Source: Lachnospiraceae bacterium (lineage in GTDB: Bacteria; Bacillota; Clostridia; Lachnospirales; Lachnospiraceae). Taken from it: 64,000 nt of DNA. Below are positions 7,697 through 15,513 of this stretch, piece by piece; positions within the stretch are counted from its first letter, which is position 1, and the number at the start of each line of letters is the position of its first letter. The stretch covers positions 1 through 64,000 of the forward strand of contig JAFVXW010000005.1 of assembly GCA_017500935.1 (NCBI GenBank), written 5' to 3'. The notes beneath the pieces are model-generated. The model saw nothing but the letters and a program-made list of their open reading frames with translations, searched no databases and was not told where the DNA came from. Made by a program: the position numbers and the translations under genes.

Positions 7697-10165
7697 ATGA
7701 GTATTTACGATATGTTAAATGACAGACAGCGTGAGGCTGTTTTTAAAACAAAAGGCCCTGTTCTGATCCTTGCCGGTGCAGGGTCCGGTAAGACAAGGGT
7801 GCTGACGCACAGAATTTCCTATCTGATCGAGCATGACAGGGTGAATCCCTGGCATATTCTGGCGATCACCTTTACCAACAAGGCTGCCGGTGAGATGCGT
7901 GAGCGTGTGGATGATACCATCGGACATGGCTCTGAACAGGTGTGGGTTTCAACCTTCCATTCCACCTGTGTGAGGATTCTGCGCCGTTATATTGACAGGC
8001 TTGGCTATGACACCAATTTTACAATTTACGATACAGATGATCAGAAGAGTGTGATCAAGGAAGTGTGCAAGCGTCTGCAGATCGACACCAAGGTTTACAA
8101 GGAAAAAAGTCTGATGTCTGCCATCTCCTCTGCCAAGGACAGTCTAATCTCACCGACAGAATATGAGCTGCAGGCGATGGGTGACTTTGGCAAAAAGAAG
8201 ATTGCGGAAGTTTACAAAGAGTACCAGATTGCGCTGAAAAAGAATAATGCGCTGGATTTTGACGATCTGATCGTAAAGACAGTGGAACTGTTTAAATCCT
8301 GTCCGGATGTGCTGGATCATTATCAGGAGCGCTTCCGCTATATCATGGTGGACGAGTATCAGGATACCAATACCGCGCAGTTTGAACTGGTGCGCCTGCT
8401 GGCAGGCAAGTACCGCAATCTGTGCGTAGTGGGTGACGATGACCAGTCTATTTATAAATTCCGCGGAGCCAATATCAACAATATTCTTGACTTTGAAAAA
8501 TACTTCCCGGAAGCGGCAGTCATCAAGCTGGAACAAAATTACCGTTCCACCCAGACGATTCTGGACGCTGCCAATGCGGTGATCAAAAATAATATCGAAA
8601 GAAAACCCAAAGCCCTCTGGACCGAAAAAGGGGAGGGTGACCTGATCTGCTTTAAGCAGTTTGATACCGCTTATGATGAAGCGGATTATATTGCGCGGGA
8701 TGTGGCGCGCAACAAAAGAAACCGGGTGGCAGATTACCGGGATTTTGCTGTGCTTTACAGAACCAATGCCCAGTCCCGTCTTTTAGAAGAACGTTTTATC
8801 ATGGAAGGCATTCCCTATGATGTGGTGGGCGGCGTGAATTTCTATGCCCGCCGCGAGATCAAGGATATCCTTGCCTATTTAAAGACGATCGACAACGGTC
8901 AGGATGACCTGCAGGTACGCCGTATCATCAATGTGCCCAAGCGCGGGATCGGAGCCACTACCATCAGTAAGGTGCAGGCATTTGCCGAGGATAATGATAT
9001 GAGCTTTTACGATGCACTTCGCTGTGCGGATGAGATTCCGACCCTTGGCAGAAGCGGTGCAAAGCTGGAACCTTTTGTGACACTGATTCAGTCCCTGCGT
9101 GCCAAGATGGAATTTTACAGCTTAAAAGAGCTGGTAAATGATATCCTGGAGTCCACCGGCTACATTAAGGAGCTTAAAGAAACAGAAGATCCGGAGGAGG
9201 CAGAAGACCGTATCAATAACATCAACGAGCTGATCACGAAGGTGGTTGCTTATGAAGCGTCCGTGGATGAACCTACGCTGAGCGGTTTTCTGGAGGAAGT
9301 GGCGCTGGTGGCGGATATTGACGGTGTGGATGCCGATGACAACAAGGTGCTTCTGATGACCCTGCACTCCGCCAAAGGTCTGGAATTTGACAGAGTGTTC
9401 CTTGCAGGTCTTGAAGACGGTGTGTTCCCCAGCTATATGACGATCGTGGATGACGATCCGACTGCGATCGAAGAAGAACGCCGCCTTGCCTATGTGGGCA
9501 TCACCAGAGCCAGAGAAAATCTGACGATCACCTGTGCAAGACAGCGTATGCTGCGCGGGGAGACACAGTACAATCCGGTGAGTCGTTTTGTGCGCGAGAT
9601 TCCGGCGCATTTGATGGACAATGCACCGGCACCTGTAAAAAAGAGCTCCTTTGGAAGCTTTTTTGAGGATAAAGAAGATACTGCAGATGACAGCAGCGGA
9701 TTTTCGGGCTTTTCCGGTTTTTCGGGATTTAAAGGGTTTGACAAGGAAAACAGCAATCCGGCAGGAAAGAAGAATTCCTTCGGGGAAGCAAAGTCCTTTG
9801 GAAAAAGCGCCGGCAGTACCTCGGGTTCGGGCTGGGGCAGCAGCTTTGGCAGTACGGCAGATGTCTATGCCGGTTACGCTAAGCCCAAGGCAACGGTAAA
9901 ACCCAAGCGCACAGCGACTGAAAACAAACCCTATATTGCCCAGGGGATCGGCAGTCTCAACAATGTTCCCGGACTGCACAAGGGCGGCAGCAAAGCTTCG
10001 GGTCTGGAATACGGCGTAGGAGACAGAGTGCGGCACTTAAAATACGGCGACGGAACGGTCAGCAATATTCAGGACGGCCCCAGAGATTATCAGGTTACCG
10101 TACAGTTTGACGGAGCAGGGCAAAAGATCATGTATGCAGCCTTTGCCAAGCTGAAAAAACTCTGA
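7697..10165 (+). CDS. pcrA: ATP-dependent DNA helicase PcrA/UvrD
   Basis: 822 residues of superfamily 1A 3'-5' helicase, involved in repair, replication restart and clearing of RNA polymerase. Q-motif region MLNDRQREAV; Walker A AGAGSGKT near residue 30; motif II VDEYQDTN; motif III GDDDQSIYKFRG; motif VI VGITRARENL. After the helicase core comes a flexible low-complexity stretch (about 660-765) containing repeated SGF units. The protein ends in the Tudor-like PcrA domain (about 770-822: YGVGDRVRHLKYGDG then the VQFDGAGQKIMY region), known in this family to contact RNA polymerase. The ATG has AGAGG about 6 bases upstream. Family assignment is firm. Confidence 0.95.
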   Translation: MSIYDMLNDRQREAVFKTKGPVLILAGAGSGKTRVLTHRISYLIEHDRVNPWHILAITFTNKAAGEMRERVDDTIGHGSEQVWVSTFHSTCVRILRRYIDRLGYDTNFTIYDTDDQKSVIKEVCKRLQIDTKVYKEKSLMSAISSAKDSLISPTEYELQAMGDFGKKKIAEVYKEYQIALKKNNALDFDDLIVKTVELFKSCPDVLDHYQERFRYIMVDEYQDTNTAQFELVRLLAGKYRNLCVVGDDDQSIYKFRGANINNILDFEKYFPEAAVIKLEQNYRSTQTILDAANAVIKNNIERKPKALWTEKGEGDLICFKQFDTAYDEADYIARDVARNKRNRVADYRDFAVLYRTNAQSRLLEERFIMEGIPYDVVGGVNFYARREIKDILAYLKTIDNGQDDLQVRRIINVPKRGIGATTISKVQAFAEDNDMSFYDALRCADEIPTLGRSGAKLEPFVTLIQSLRAKMEFYSLKELVNDILESTGYIKELKETEDPEEAEDRINNINELITKVVAYEASVDEPTLSGFLEEVALVADIDGVDADDNKVLLMTLHSAKGLEFDRVFLAGLEDGVFPSYMTIVDDDPTAIEEERRLAYVGITRARENLTITCARQRMLRGETQYNPVSRFVREIPAHLMDNAPAPVKKSSFGSFFEDKEDTADDSSGFSGFSGFSGFKGFDKENSNPAGKKNSFGEAKSFGKSAGSTSGSGWGSSFGSTADVYAGYAKPKATVKPKRTATENKPYIAQGIGSLNNVPGLHKGGSKASGLEYGVGDRVRHLKYGDGTVSNIQDGPRDYQVTVQFDGAGQKIMYAAFAKLKKL

Positions 10166-10245
10166 TTTTTCATATTTTTATAGTAAAATACGCAGTTTGG
10201 TGGTATGATATAAAAAAACAGACGGCGCAGAAAGGACGGTATATT

Positions 10246-10554
10246 ATGGAAAAGATGAATGAAGTTCTGGAAATGATCAAGATGAGCGAACTGCTTCAGA
10301 AGAAAGAAAAGAAGAATGTACTGCTCTGGATTCTGGCAGTGATCGGTGCTGTGGTTGTGATTGCAGGCATTGCTTATGCAGTATATCGTTATCTGACACC
10401 GGATTATCTGGAAGAGTTCGACGATGATTTTGACGATGAATTTGAAGACGAAGAAGAGGATGCAGTTTGTGAACCGGCAGCTGATGAGGTGTGTGAAGAA
10501 CCTGCAGCAGAAGCTGAAGCCGCAGAAGAAACAGCAGAAGTTGTGAACGAATAA
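10246..10554 (+). CDS. Small acidic single-pass membrane protein
   Basis: 102 residues. A basic N-terminal region rich in Lys is followed by one hydrophobic helix (about 24-46, WILAVIGAVVVIAGIAYAV) and a very acidic tail dominated by Asp and Glu, then Ala/Glu. It has a GAAAGGACGG-type ribosome binding site. A hairpin follows, and then an rRNA methyltransferase gene. I cannot assign a function; small proteins of this layout are common in Lachnospiraceae. The charge pattern suggests the basic end is cytoplasmic and the acidic tail is outside, though that is inference. Confidence 0.75.
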   Translation: MEKMNEVLEMIKMSELLQKKEKKNVLLWILAVIGAVVVIAGIAYAVYRYLTPDYLEEFDDDFDDEFEDEEEDAVCEPAADEVCEEPAAEAEAAEETAEVVNE

Positions 10555-10578
10555 AGCAGCAGAACAGGAAAAACCGCT

Positions 10579-10612
10579 CAGGCGGGATGCATTGCCATCC
10601 CGCCTGTTTGCT
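10579..10612 (+). terminator. Hairpin terminator between the small membrane protein and RlmD
   Basis: An 11-base stem, CAGGCGGGATG / CATCCCGCCTG, with a 6-base loop, followed by the imperfect T tract TTTGCTTG. It could be a partial terminator, reducing expression of the methyltransferase 20 bases downstream. Confidence 0.6.
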
Positions 10613-10633
10613 TGTACGACAGGAAAGGCATGA

Positions 10634-12190
10634 ATGATTAAGATGAAAAAGGGACAGATTCGGACAGGAATTGTTGAAAAAGTAAAATTCCCCAATAAAG
10701 CGGTGGTCAGACTGGAACCGGTGATCACGGAAGGAGAACAGGCGGCTGCAGACAATACCGTCAGCGCAGCTGCAAACAATGCGGTTAATGCTGCAGAAGC
10801 AGAATACTGCGTGGTGAAAGGTGCACTGCCCGGACAGCGTGTGCAGCTTGTTGTCACCAAAGTCAGAAACGGCAGGGGAGAGGGCAGATTAAAAGAAATC
10901 CTGCAGATCTCTCCTTTGGAGACCTGTGTGCCCGGCGGCGAAGAATGCTGTAAGCATTTCGGAAGCTGCGGCGGATGTACATATCTTTCCATGTCCTATG
11001 AGGAGAGCTTAAAGATCAAACAGCAGCAGGTGTATGATCTGTTAACACCCGTACTGAAAAAACAAAAAAACATTTGTCAGATGGAGCCCATCAAGGCAAG
11101 TCCGGTTTATTTTGGATACCGTAATAAAATGGAATTTTCCTTCGGCGATGAAGTAAAGGACGGTCCGCTTATGCTGGGAATGCATAAAAAGGGCAGTTTT
11201 TACGATGTTGTGACCGTGGATGACTGCCGTATTGTGGATGCAGATTACAGACAGATCCTGACAGCGACCCTGCAGTATTTTAAGGAACGCAGTATTTCTT
11301 ATTTTCACCGGATGACCCATGAAGGATATCTGCGTCATCTGCTGGTCAGAAAGGCAGCGCATACCGGTAAGATTTTGGTCGCTCTTGTAACTACCAGCGC
11401 AGAAGGTGTTGATATTGAAGGCTGGAAGAATATGCTGCTTGCCCTGCCGCTGGAAGGAAAATTTGCAGGAATTCTTCATATTAAGAATGATGCGCTGGCA
11501 GACGCTGTAAAGAGCGATGAGACTATTGTTTTGTACGGACAGGATCACTTTTATGAAAAACTGCTGGGACTGACCTTTAAAATCTCTGTCTTTTCCTTCT
11601 TCCAGACCAATACCCATTCTGCAGCGGTGCTTTATGAAACTGCCAGAGAATATGTGGGAAGTCTGCTTGACAAAGATGGCAGACCAAACAGCATTGTATA
11701 CGATCTTTATTCCGGAACCGGCACCATTGCACAGCTGATGGCGCCCGTTGCCAAAAAGGTGATCGGTGTGGAGATCGTGGAAGAAGCGGTGGAAGCAGCA
11801 AAGAAAAACGCACAGCATAACGGTCTGGATAACTGTGAATTTATTGCAGGTGATGTGCTGAAAGTACTGGATGATATCGAAGAAAAACCGGATTTTATCA
11901 TTCTGGATCCGCCCCGTGACGGCATTCATCCCAAGGCACTGACCAAGATCATTGATTATGGCGTGGACAGACTGGTTTATATTTCCTGCAAGCCTACCAG
12001 TCTGGCGCGTGATCTGGAAGTTTTCATTGAAAACGGATACGAAGCTGTGCGGTGTGTACCTGTGGATCAGTTCCCCTGGACTTCCGGGATTGAAACTGTG
12101 TGTCTGCTGGTCAAAACACCGCAGCAGCCTGTTAAAAAATTTGAATATCAGGAAGAAGAAGTTGCAGACTGCGCCTGCATTTATGGATAA
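10634..12190 (+). CDS. rlmD: 23S rRNA (uracil-5)-methyltransferase, RlmD/RumA type
   Basis: 518 residues; an S-adenosylmethionine-dependent RNA m5U methyltransferase of the TrmA/RlmD family. An N-terminal TRAM-like domain (1-90) carries an unusual Ala/Asn/Glu-rich insert around residues 36-55. A cysteine cluster follows (CCKHFG, then CGGC), which matches the family's 4Fe-4S site. The SAM site is DLYSGTGTIAQ, the catalytic region is LDPPRDGIHP, and YISCKP carries the nucleophilic Cys. ATG 10634 follows AGGAAAGG by 5 bases. Its 3' end overlaps the convergent serine hydrolase gene by 10 bp with no terminator in between. The exact target uridine cannot be read from sequence (RlmD and RlmCD are alike). 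Confidence 0.88.
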   Translation: MIKMKKGQIRTGIVEKVKFPNKAVVRLEPVITEGEQAAADNTVSAAANNAVNAAEAEYCVVKGALPGQRVQLVVTKVRNGRGEGRLKEILQISPLETCVPGGEECCKHFGSCGGCTYLSMSYEESLKIKQQQVYDLLTPVLKKQKNICQMEPIKASPVYFGYRNKMEFSFGDEVKDGPLMLGMHKKGSFYDVVTVDDCRIVDADYRQILTATLQYFKERSISYFHRMTHEGYLRHLLVRKAAHTGKILVALVTTSAEGVDIEGWKNMLLALPLEGKFAGILHIKNDALADAVKSDETIVLYGQDHFYEKLLGLTFKISVFSFFQTNTHSAAVLYETAREYVGSLLDKDGRPNSIVYDLYSGTGTIAQLMAPVAKKVIGVEIVEEAVEAAKKNAQHNGLDNCEFIAGDVLKVLDDIEEKPDFIILDPPRDGIHPKALTKIIDYGVDRLVYISCKPTSLARDLEVFIENGYEAVRCVPVDQFPWTSGIETVCLLVKTPQQPVKKFEYQEEEVADCACIYG

Positions 12191-13035
12191 TTTGCGGCAA
12201 ATTCTGTGAAGTCATTTTCATCACTGCATCCCTGCCAGGCAACGACCCTGTCAGTTTCCGGGATGAGCATCAGCATCTGTCCGCGCATACCGCCTTTGCC
12301 GAAGGCCTTGCCGCGGCAGATGCTTTTTAATTCATAGCCTTTTTCCAAAACAGTATCCACCCATGTCCGGGAGAGAATACGTTTTCCCTCATACACGCCG
12401 CCGTGCAGATAGATCATGCCAAGCTTTACCATATCTTCTGCGCGGATGTAAAGACCGGTAGCGCCTATTGTATGCCCCTGCGGACAGTGGCTGAAAGCAG
12501 CTTCGCGGCAGCCGGTGGGGAAAAAGAGGTATTTCCAGAGAAAATTGTCACATCCCATGCCGGAGCGTTTTTCTATAATACGGGACAGCAGATAAAAGGC
12601 AGCATCGGTGTAGGTATACGGATTTTCGGTATAATCGCCGCGCAGAGGCGCATTTAAAGTATAGGAAAGATAATCGGAGCCAAAAGCTGACGCGTCCAGG
12701 CAGTCGATGTCCAGAAAACCTTCCGGAAGGGCTGTATGATGCAAAAGAAGATCATGAACCGTAACGGTATCCCAGTATTGGTTGTAGGATGCAGGCAGTT
12801 CATCGGCTAAAACAGCAGTCAGGTATTCCGGGGTGGACAAAAGCCCCTGATCCGCCAAAAGACCGATGGCAGTCACAATAAAAGCCTTTGTGACAGAATA
12901 AATATTCTGACAGGGGTTGGTATTGGCAAAGGCTTCGGTATGAATTTGGCCGTTGTGGTATTCGGCGGCAAAAAACAGATTTGCATAGGAATGGGAGGCG
13001 TATTCTTTTTTGAGATCTGTTAAAAATGCGGACAT
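12181..13035 (-). CDS. Serine hydrolase of the beta-lactamase/S12 family
   Basis: 284 residues from the internal ATG at 13035, chosen because AAAGGAG lies 6 bases upstream; the longest frame adds 21 residues with no binding site. The active-site SxxK is Ser47-Val-Thr-Lys50 within IYSVTKAF. The second-motif tyrosine lies in the YTDAAFYLL segment, and a late GKGGMRGQ stretch sits where the KTG-like triad is expected. There is no signal peptide, so it is probably cytoplasmic. Class C-like esterases, D-aminopeptidases and penicillin-binding relatives share this fold; true beta-lactamase activity should not be assumed. It is convergent with and overlaps the RlmD gene. Confidence 0.8.
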   Translation of the reverse strand: MSAFLTDLKKEYASHSYANLFFAAEYHNGQIHTEAFANTNPCQNIYSVTKAFIVTAIGLLADQGLLSTPEYLTAVLADELPASYNQYWDTVTVHDLLLHHTALPEGFLDIDCLDASAFGSDYLSYTLNAPLRGDYTENPYTYTDAAFYLLSRIIEKRSGMGCDNFLWKYLFFPTGCREAAFSHCPQGHTIGATGLYIRAEDMVKLGMIYLHGGVYEGKRILSRTWVDTVLEKGYELKSICRGKAFGKGGMRGQMLMLIPETDRVVAWQGCSDENDFTEFAANYP

Positions 13036-13179
13036 GGACGGCTCCTTTATAAGAAGTTTTGTTATCTGCAACGTACCGGAATTTTCAACATTTGTCAAGA
13101 TTTGGTTGGCTTTTTGGACGGACTGTCATATACTAAGAATAACGAACGAATTGTAATATGTCATACGGAGGAAAAGAAT

Positions 13180-14265
13180 ATGACAGGAAAAGAACGACTG
13201 ATCGCTGCACTTGACAGAAAGGTACCGGATCATCTCCCGGCAACCACACATCATCTGATGGAAACCTTCTTGCAGGCTGAAATGGGCGGCTGCAGCAATC
13301 TGGAATTTTTCAGACAGATGGAACTGGACCCTATCGTGTGGGTAGGCGACAATATTTTGACCCAGGAGCAGAAGGACAACTGGAGAATTGAGAAAGAGCC
13401 GGTAGAGGCAACCGATTACCGTACCGAGAAGATCTCCTTTGTAACGCCTGCCAAGACTTTTTCTGTCTTAAATAAATATGATGTACATACCACCTGGCAG
13501 ATCGGTCATCTTCTGGAAGATAAAAATGATATCGAGATCATTCAGCGTTACTGGCCTGTACCGAAAGTAGACAAGGAAGCGGTAAAAAGAGCGGCAGCAG
13601 AGAATCCGGAATGTCTGATCCGCGGTGCGATGTATGGTTTTTACCAGCCGGGCTGCTGGCAGGATCTGTGCGGCTTTTACGGTGTTGAAAATGTGATCAT
13701 GGAAACCTTCGATGATCCTGACTGGGTAAAAGAGGCGCTGACCATTATCCGTGATAAAAAGCTGGAATATGCCGACAGTATGGAAGGATGTCCTTTTGAC
13801 GTGATCGAGCTTGGCGGCGGGGACGCTTCCACCACCGTTATTTCTCCCTCTATCTTTGAAGAGTTTGTAGCACCTTTTGATGCACCGGTTATTAAGAGAA
13901 TGCAGGAAAAGGGACAGCGCGTGGTTTATCACACCTGCGGCGGCATGATGCCGATCCTGGAACAGCTGGCAGATATGGGACCTAATGCGCTGGAAACCTT
14001 TACACCCGAAGGTATGGGCGGCGATGCCAACCTTGCGCTTGCAAAGAAGCGTATCGGTGACAGAGTGTGCATGATCGGCGGTTTCGACCAGTTCCATTAT
14101 TTTAACGGATGTACCCCTGAAGAAACCAGAAAATATGTACGTAAGTGTTTTGAAGAAGCGGGCGAAGGCGGCGGATTTATCCTTTCTCCTTCCGATCATT
14201 TCTTCCAGGCAGAAAAAGAACTGATCCGTGCGTTTGCCCAGGAAGCGATTGCCTGCAAATATTGA
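13180..14265 (+). CDS. URO-D-fold protein (corrinoid methyltransferase-like), first of a tandem pair
   Basis: 361 residues from ATG 13180, which follows a GGAGGAAAAG site; the 26 extra codons of the longest frame have no start signal. Uroporphyrinogen decarboxylase fold of the MtaA/CmuA branch. It carries the HxC zinc motif as VVYHTCGG. The third ligand region reads ILSPSDHFF, with no Cys. The N-terminal MTGKERLIAALD is typical of family members found in groups in Clostridia. It is followed after 51 bp by a second member, so the two are probably one operon. Methyl transfer from or to a corrinoid is the family-based guess; the actual substrate is unknown. Confidence 0.78.
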   Translation: MTGKERLIAALDRKVPDHLPATTHHLMETFLQAEMGGCSNLEFFRQMELDPIVWVGDNILTQEQKDNWRIEKEPVEATDYRTEKISFVTPAKTFSVLNKYDVHTTWQIGHLLEDKNDIEIIQRYWPVPKVDKEAVKRAAAENPECLIRGAMYGFYQPGCWQDLCGFYGVENVIMETFDDPDWVKEALTIIRDKKLEYADSMEGCPFDVIELGGGDASTTVISPSIFEEFVAPFDAPVIKRMQEKGQRVVYHTCGGMMPILEQLADMGPNALETFTPEGMGGDANLALAKKRIGDRVCMIGGFDQFHYFNGCTPEETRKYVRKCFEEAGEGGGFILSPSDHFFQAEKELIRAFAQEAIACKY

Positions 14266-14316
14266 TAAATAGACTGTTTGCCGGATGATAAGACTTTTGG
14301 TAAGGAGAGATGTGGT

Positions 14317-15333
14317 ATGACATCCAGAGAAAAAGTAAGAGCGATTTTTGAACACAGAAGCAATGGCGAGGGCGCTATGTGGACAGGACATCCCAATGAT
14401 GCCACCATTCCGCTGTATGCAAAAGAATGGGGAATCGAGCCTTCCAGAGAAGCAATTTATTCTTATTTAAATGATGACTGCCGCTGGTTTATGTCTGATG
14501 CCGGTTATAAACATCCGGAAGGCCGTCCTATGTTTGATACTGCCTGGGGAATGGAAGGCGGACGTGCTACTTTGAGTGCAGAGGGCTGTTTTGCCAATGC
14601 GGAATCTTCCAAAGATCTTGAAAAGTATCCCTGGCCGGAGGTGAAATATCTGGATTTTACCGATATCTATGCAGAAATCGATAAACATCAGGATAAGATG
14701 ATCTTTACCGGTATGTGGTGCAGTTTCTATCATCTGGTGGCAGATTTTCTGGGAATGGAAAATTACTTTATCCAGATGTACGAAAATCCGGCGCTGGTGG
14801 AAGCACTGACAGAGCGTATCGTGGATTTTTACGTGGAAGCAAATGAGAAATTCTTTGCAGGTCTTGGAGATCGTGCCGATGTCATGTTTTTTGGCAATGA
14901 CTTTGGAACACAGCTGGATCTGTTCATTTCTCCGGAGATGTTCCGTAAGTTTGTGCTTCCTTCCACGAAGCGGATAATCGCGGTTGGCAAAAAATACAAC
15001 AAAAAGATCATGCTGCATTCCTGCGGATCCATTTACCGCGTGATCCCGGATCTGATCGATGCCGGTGTGGATATTCTGCATCCGATTCAGGCAAAAGCAG
15101 TCGGCATGAGCGCGGATGATTTAAAACAGTATAAAAATGATCTGGCATTTGTGGGCGGTATTGACGCACAGTCTTTCTTTGTCAATGCAACGCCTGAACA
15201 GATCAAAGAGGAAGTGCATCGTGTAAGAAGCATTCTTGGTCCCAATATTGTGGTTTCACCCAGTCATGAAGAAATTCTGCCCAATGTTCCGGCAGCCAAT
15301 ATTCTGGCAATGGCGCAGGCAAGCAGAGAATAA
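14317..15333 (+). CDS. URO-D-fold protein (corrinoid methyltransferase-like), second of a tandem pair
   Basis: 338 residues from ATG 14317, after an AAGGAGAG site. It has the same fold as its upstream neighbour but is clearly diverged from it. HxC motif: MLHSCGS. The third ligand region reads VSPSHEEILPNVP, where a His occupies the area in which MtaA has Cys. Sequences ending in SHEEILPNVP-type motifs are frequent in Clostridial URO-D-like proteins linked to sugar or one-carbon metabolism. A strong terminator ends this two-gene unit. No corrinoid-binding protein is encoded nearby. Confidence 0.78.
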   Translation: MTSREKVRAIFEHRSNGEGAMWTGHPNDATIPLYAKEWGIEPSREAIYSYLNDDCRWFMSDAGYKHPEGRPMFDTAWGMEGGRATLSAEGCFANAESSKDLEKYPWPEVKYLDFTDIYAEIDKHQDKMIFTGMWCSFYHLVADFLGMENYFIQMYENPALVEALTERIVDFYVEANEKFFAGLGDRADVMFFGNDFGTQLDLFISPEMFRKFVLPSTKRIIAVGKKYNKKIMLHSCGSIYRVIPDLIDAGVDILHPIQAKAVGMSADDLKQYKNDLAFVGGIDAQSFFVNATPEQIKEEVHRVRSILGPNIVVSPSHEEILPNVPAANILAMAQASRE

Positions 15334-15413
15334 ATTGAAAGCCTGCAGGCATAAATGCCGCTGATCGGCTTGGCGGGATATGCAGTGGATAAAGTGAGAG
15401 AAAGTTAAAAATG

Positions 15414-15446
15414 AGAGCCTGGTCATTGAGATCAGGCTCTTTTTTT
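15414..15446 (+). terminator. Rho-independent terminator
   Basis: An 11-base stem (AGAGCCTGGTC / GATCAGGCTCT, one G-T pair) with a 5-base loop, followed by TTTTTT. It ends the tandem URO-D unit before kdpD. Confidence 0.85.
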
Positions 15447-15513
15447 GTGGATGCCGGGAGAGATTTGTGATAAAATCAGAAAAACATCACCAGACAGGAG
15501 TGGAAAGACAAAA

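Noticed and set aside
9122-10036. 304-codon antisense frame inside pcrA
   Set aside because: Shadow of the strongly conserved helicase gene; no start signal and no recognisable domain.
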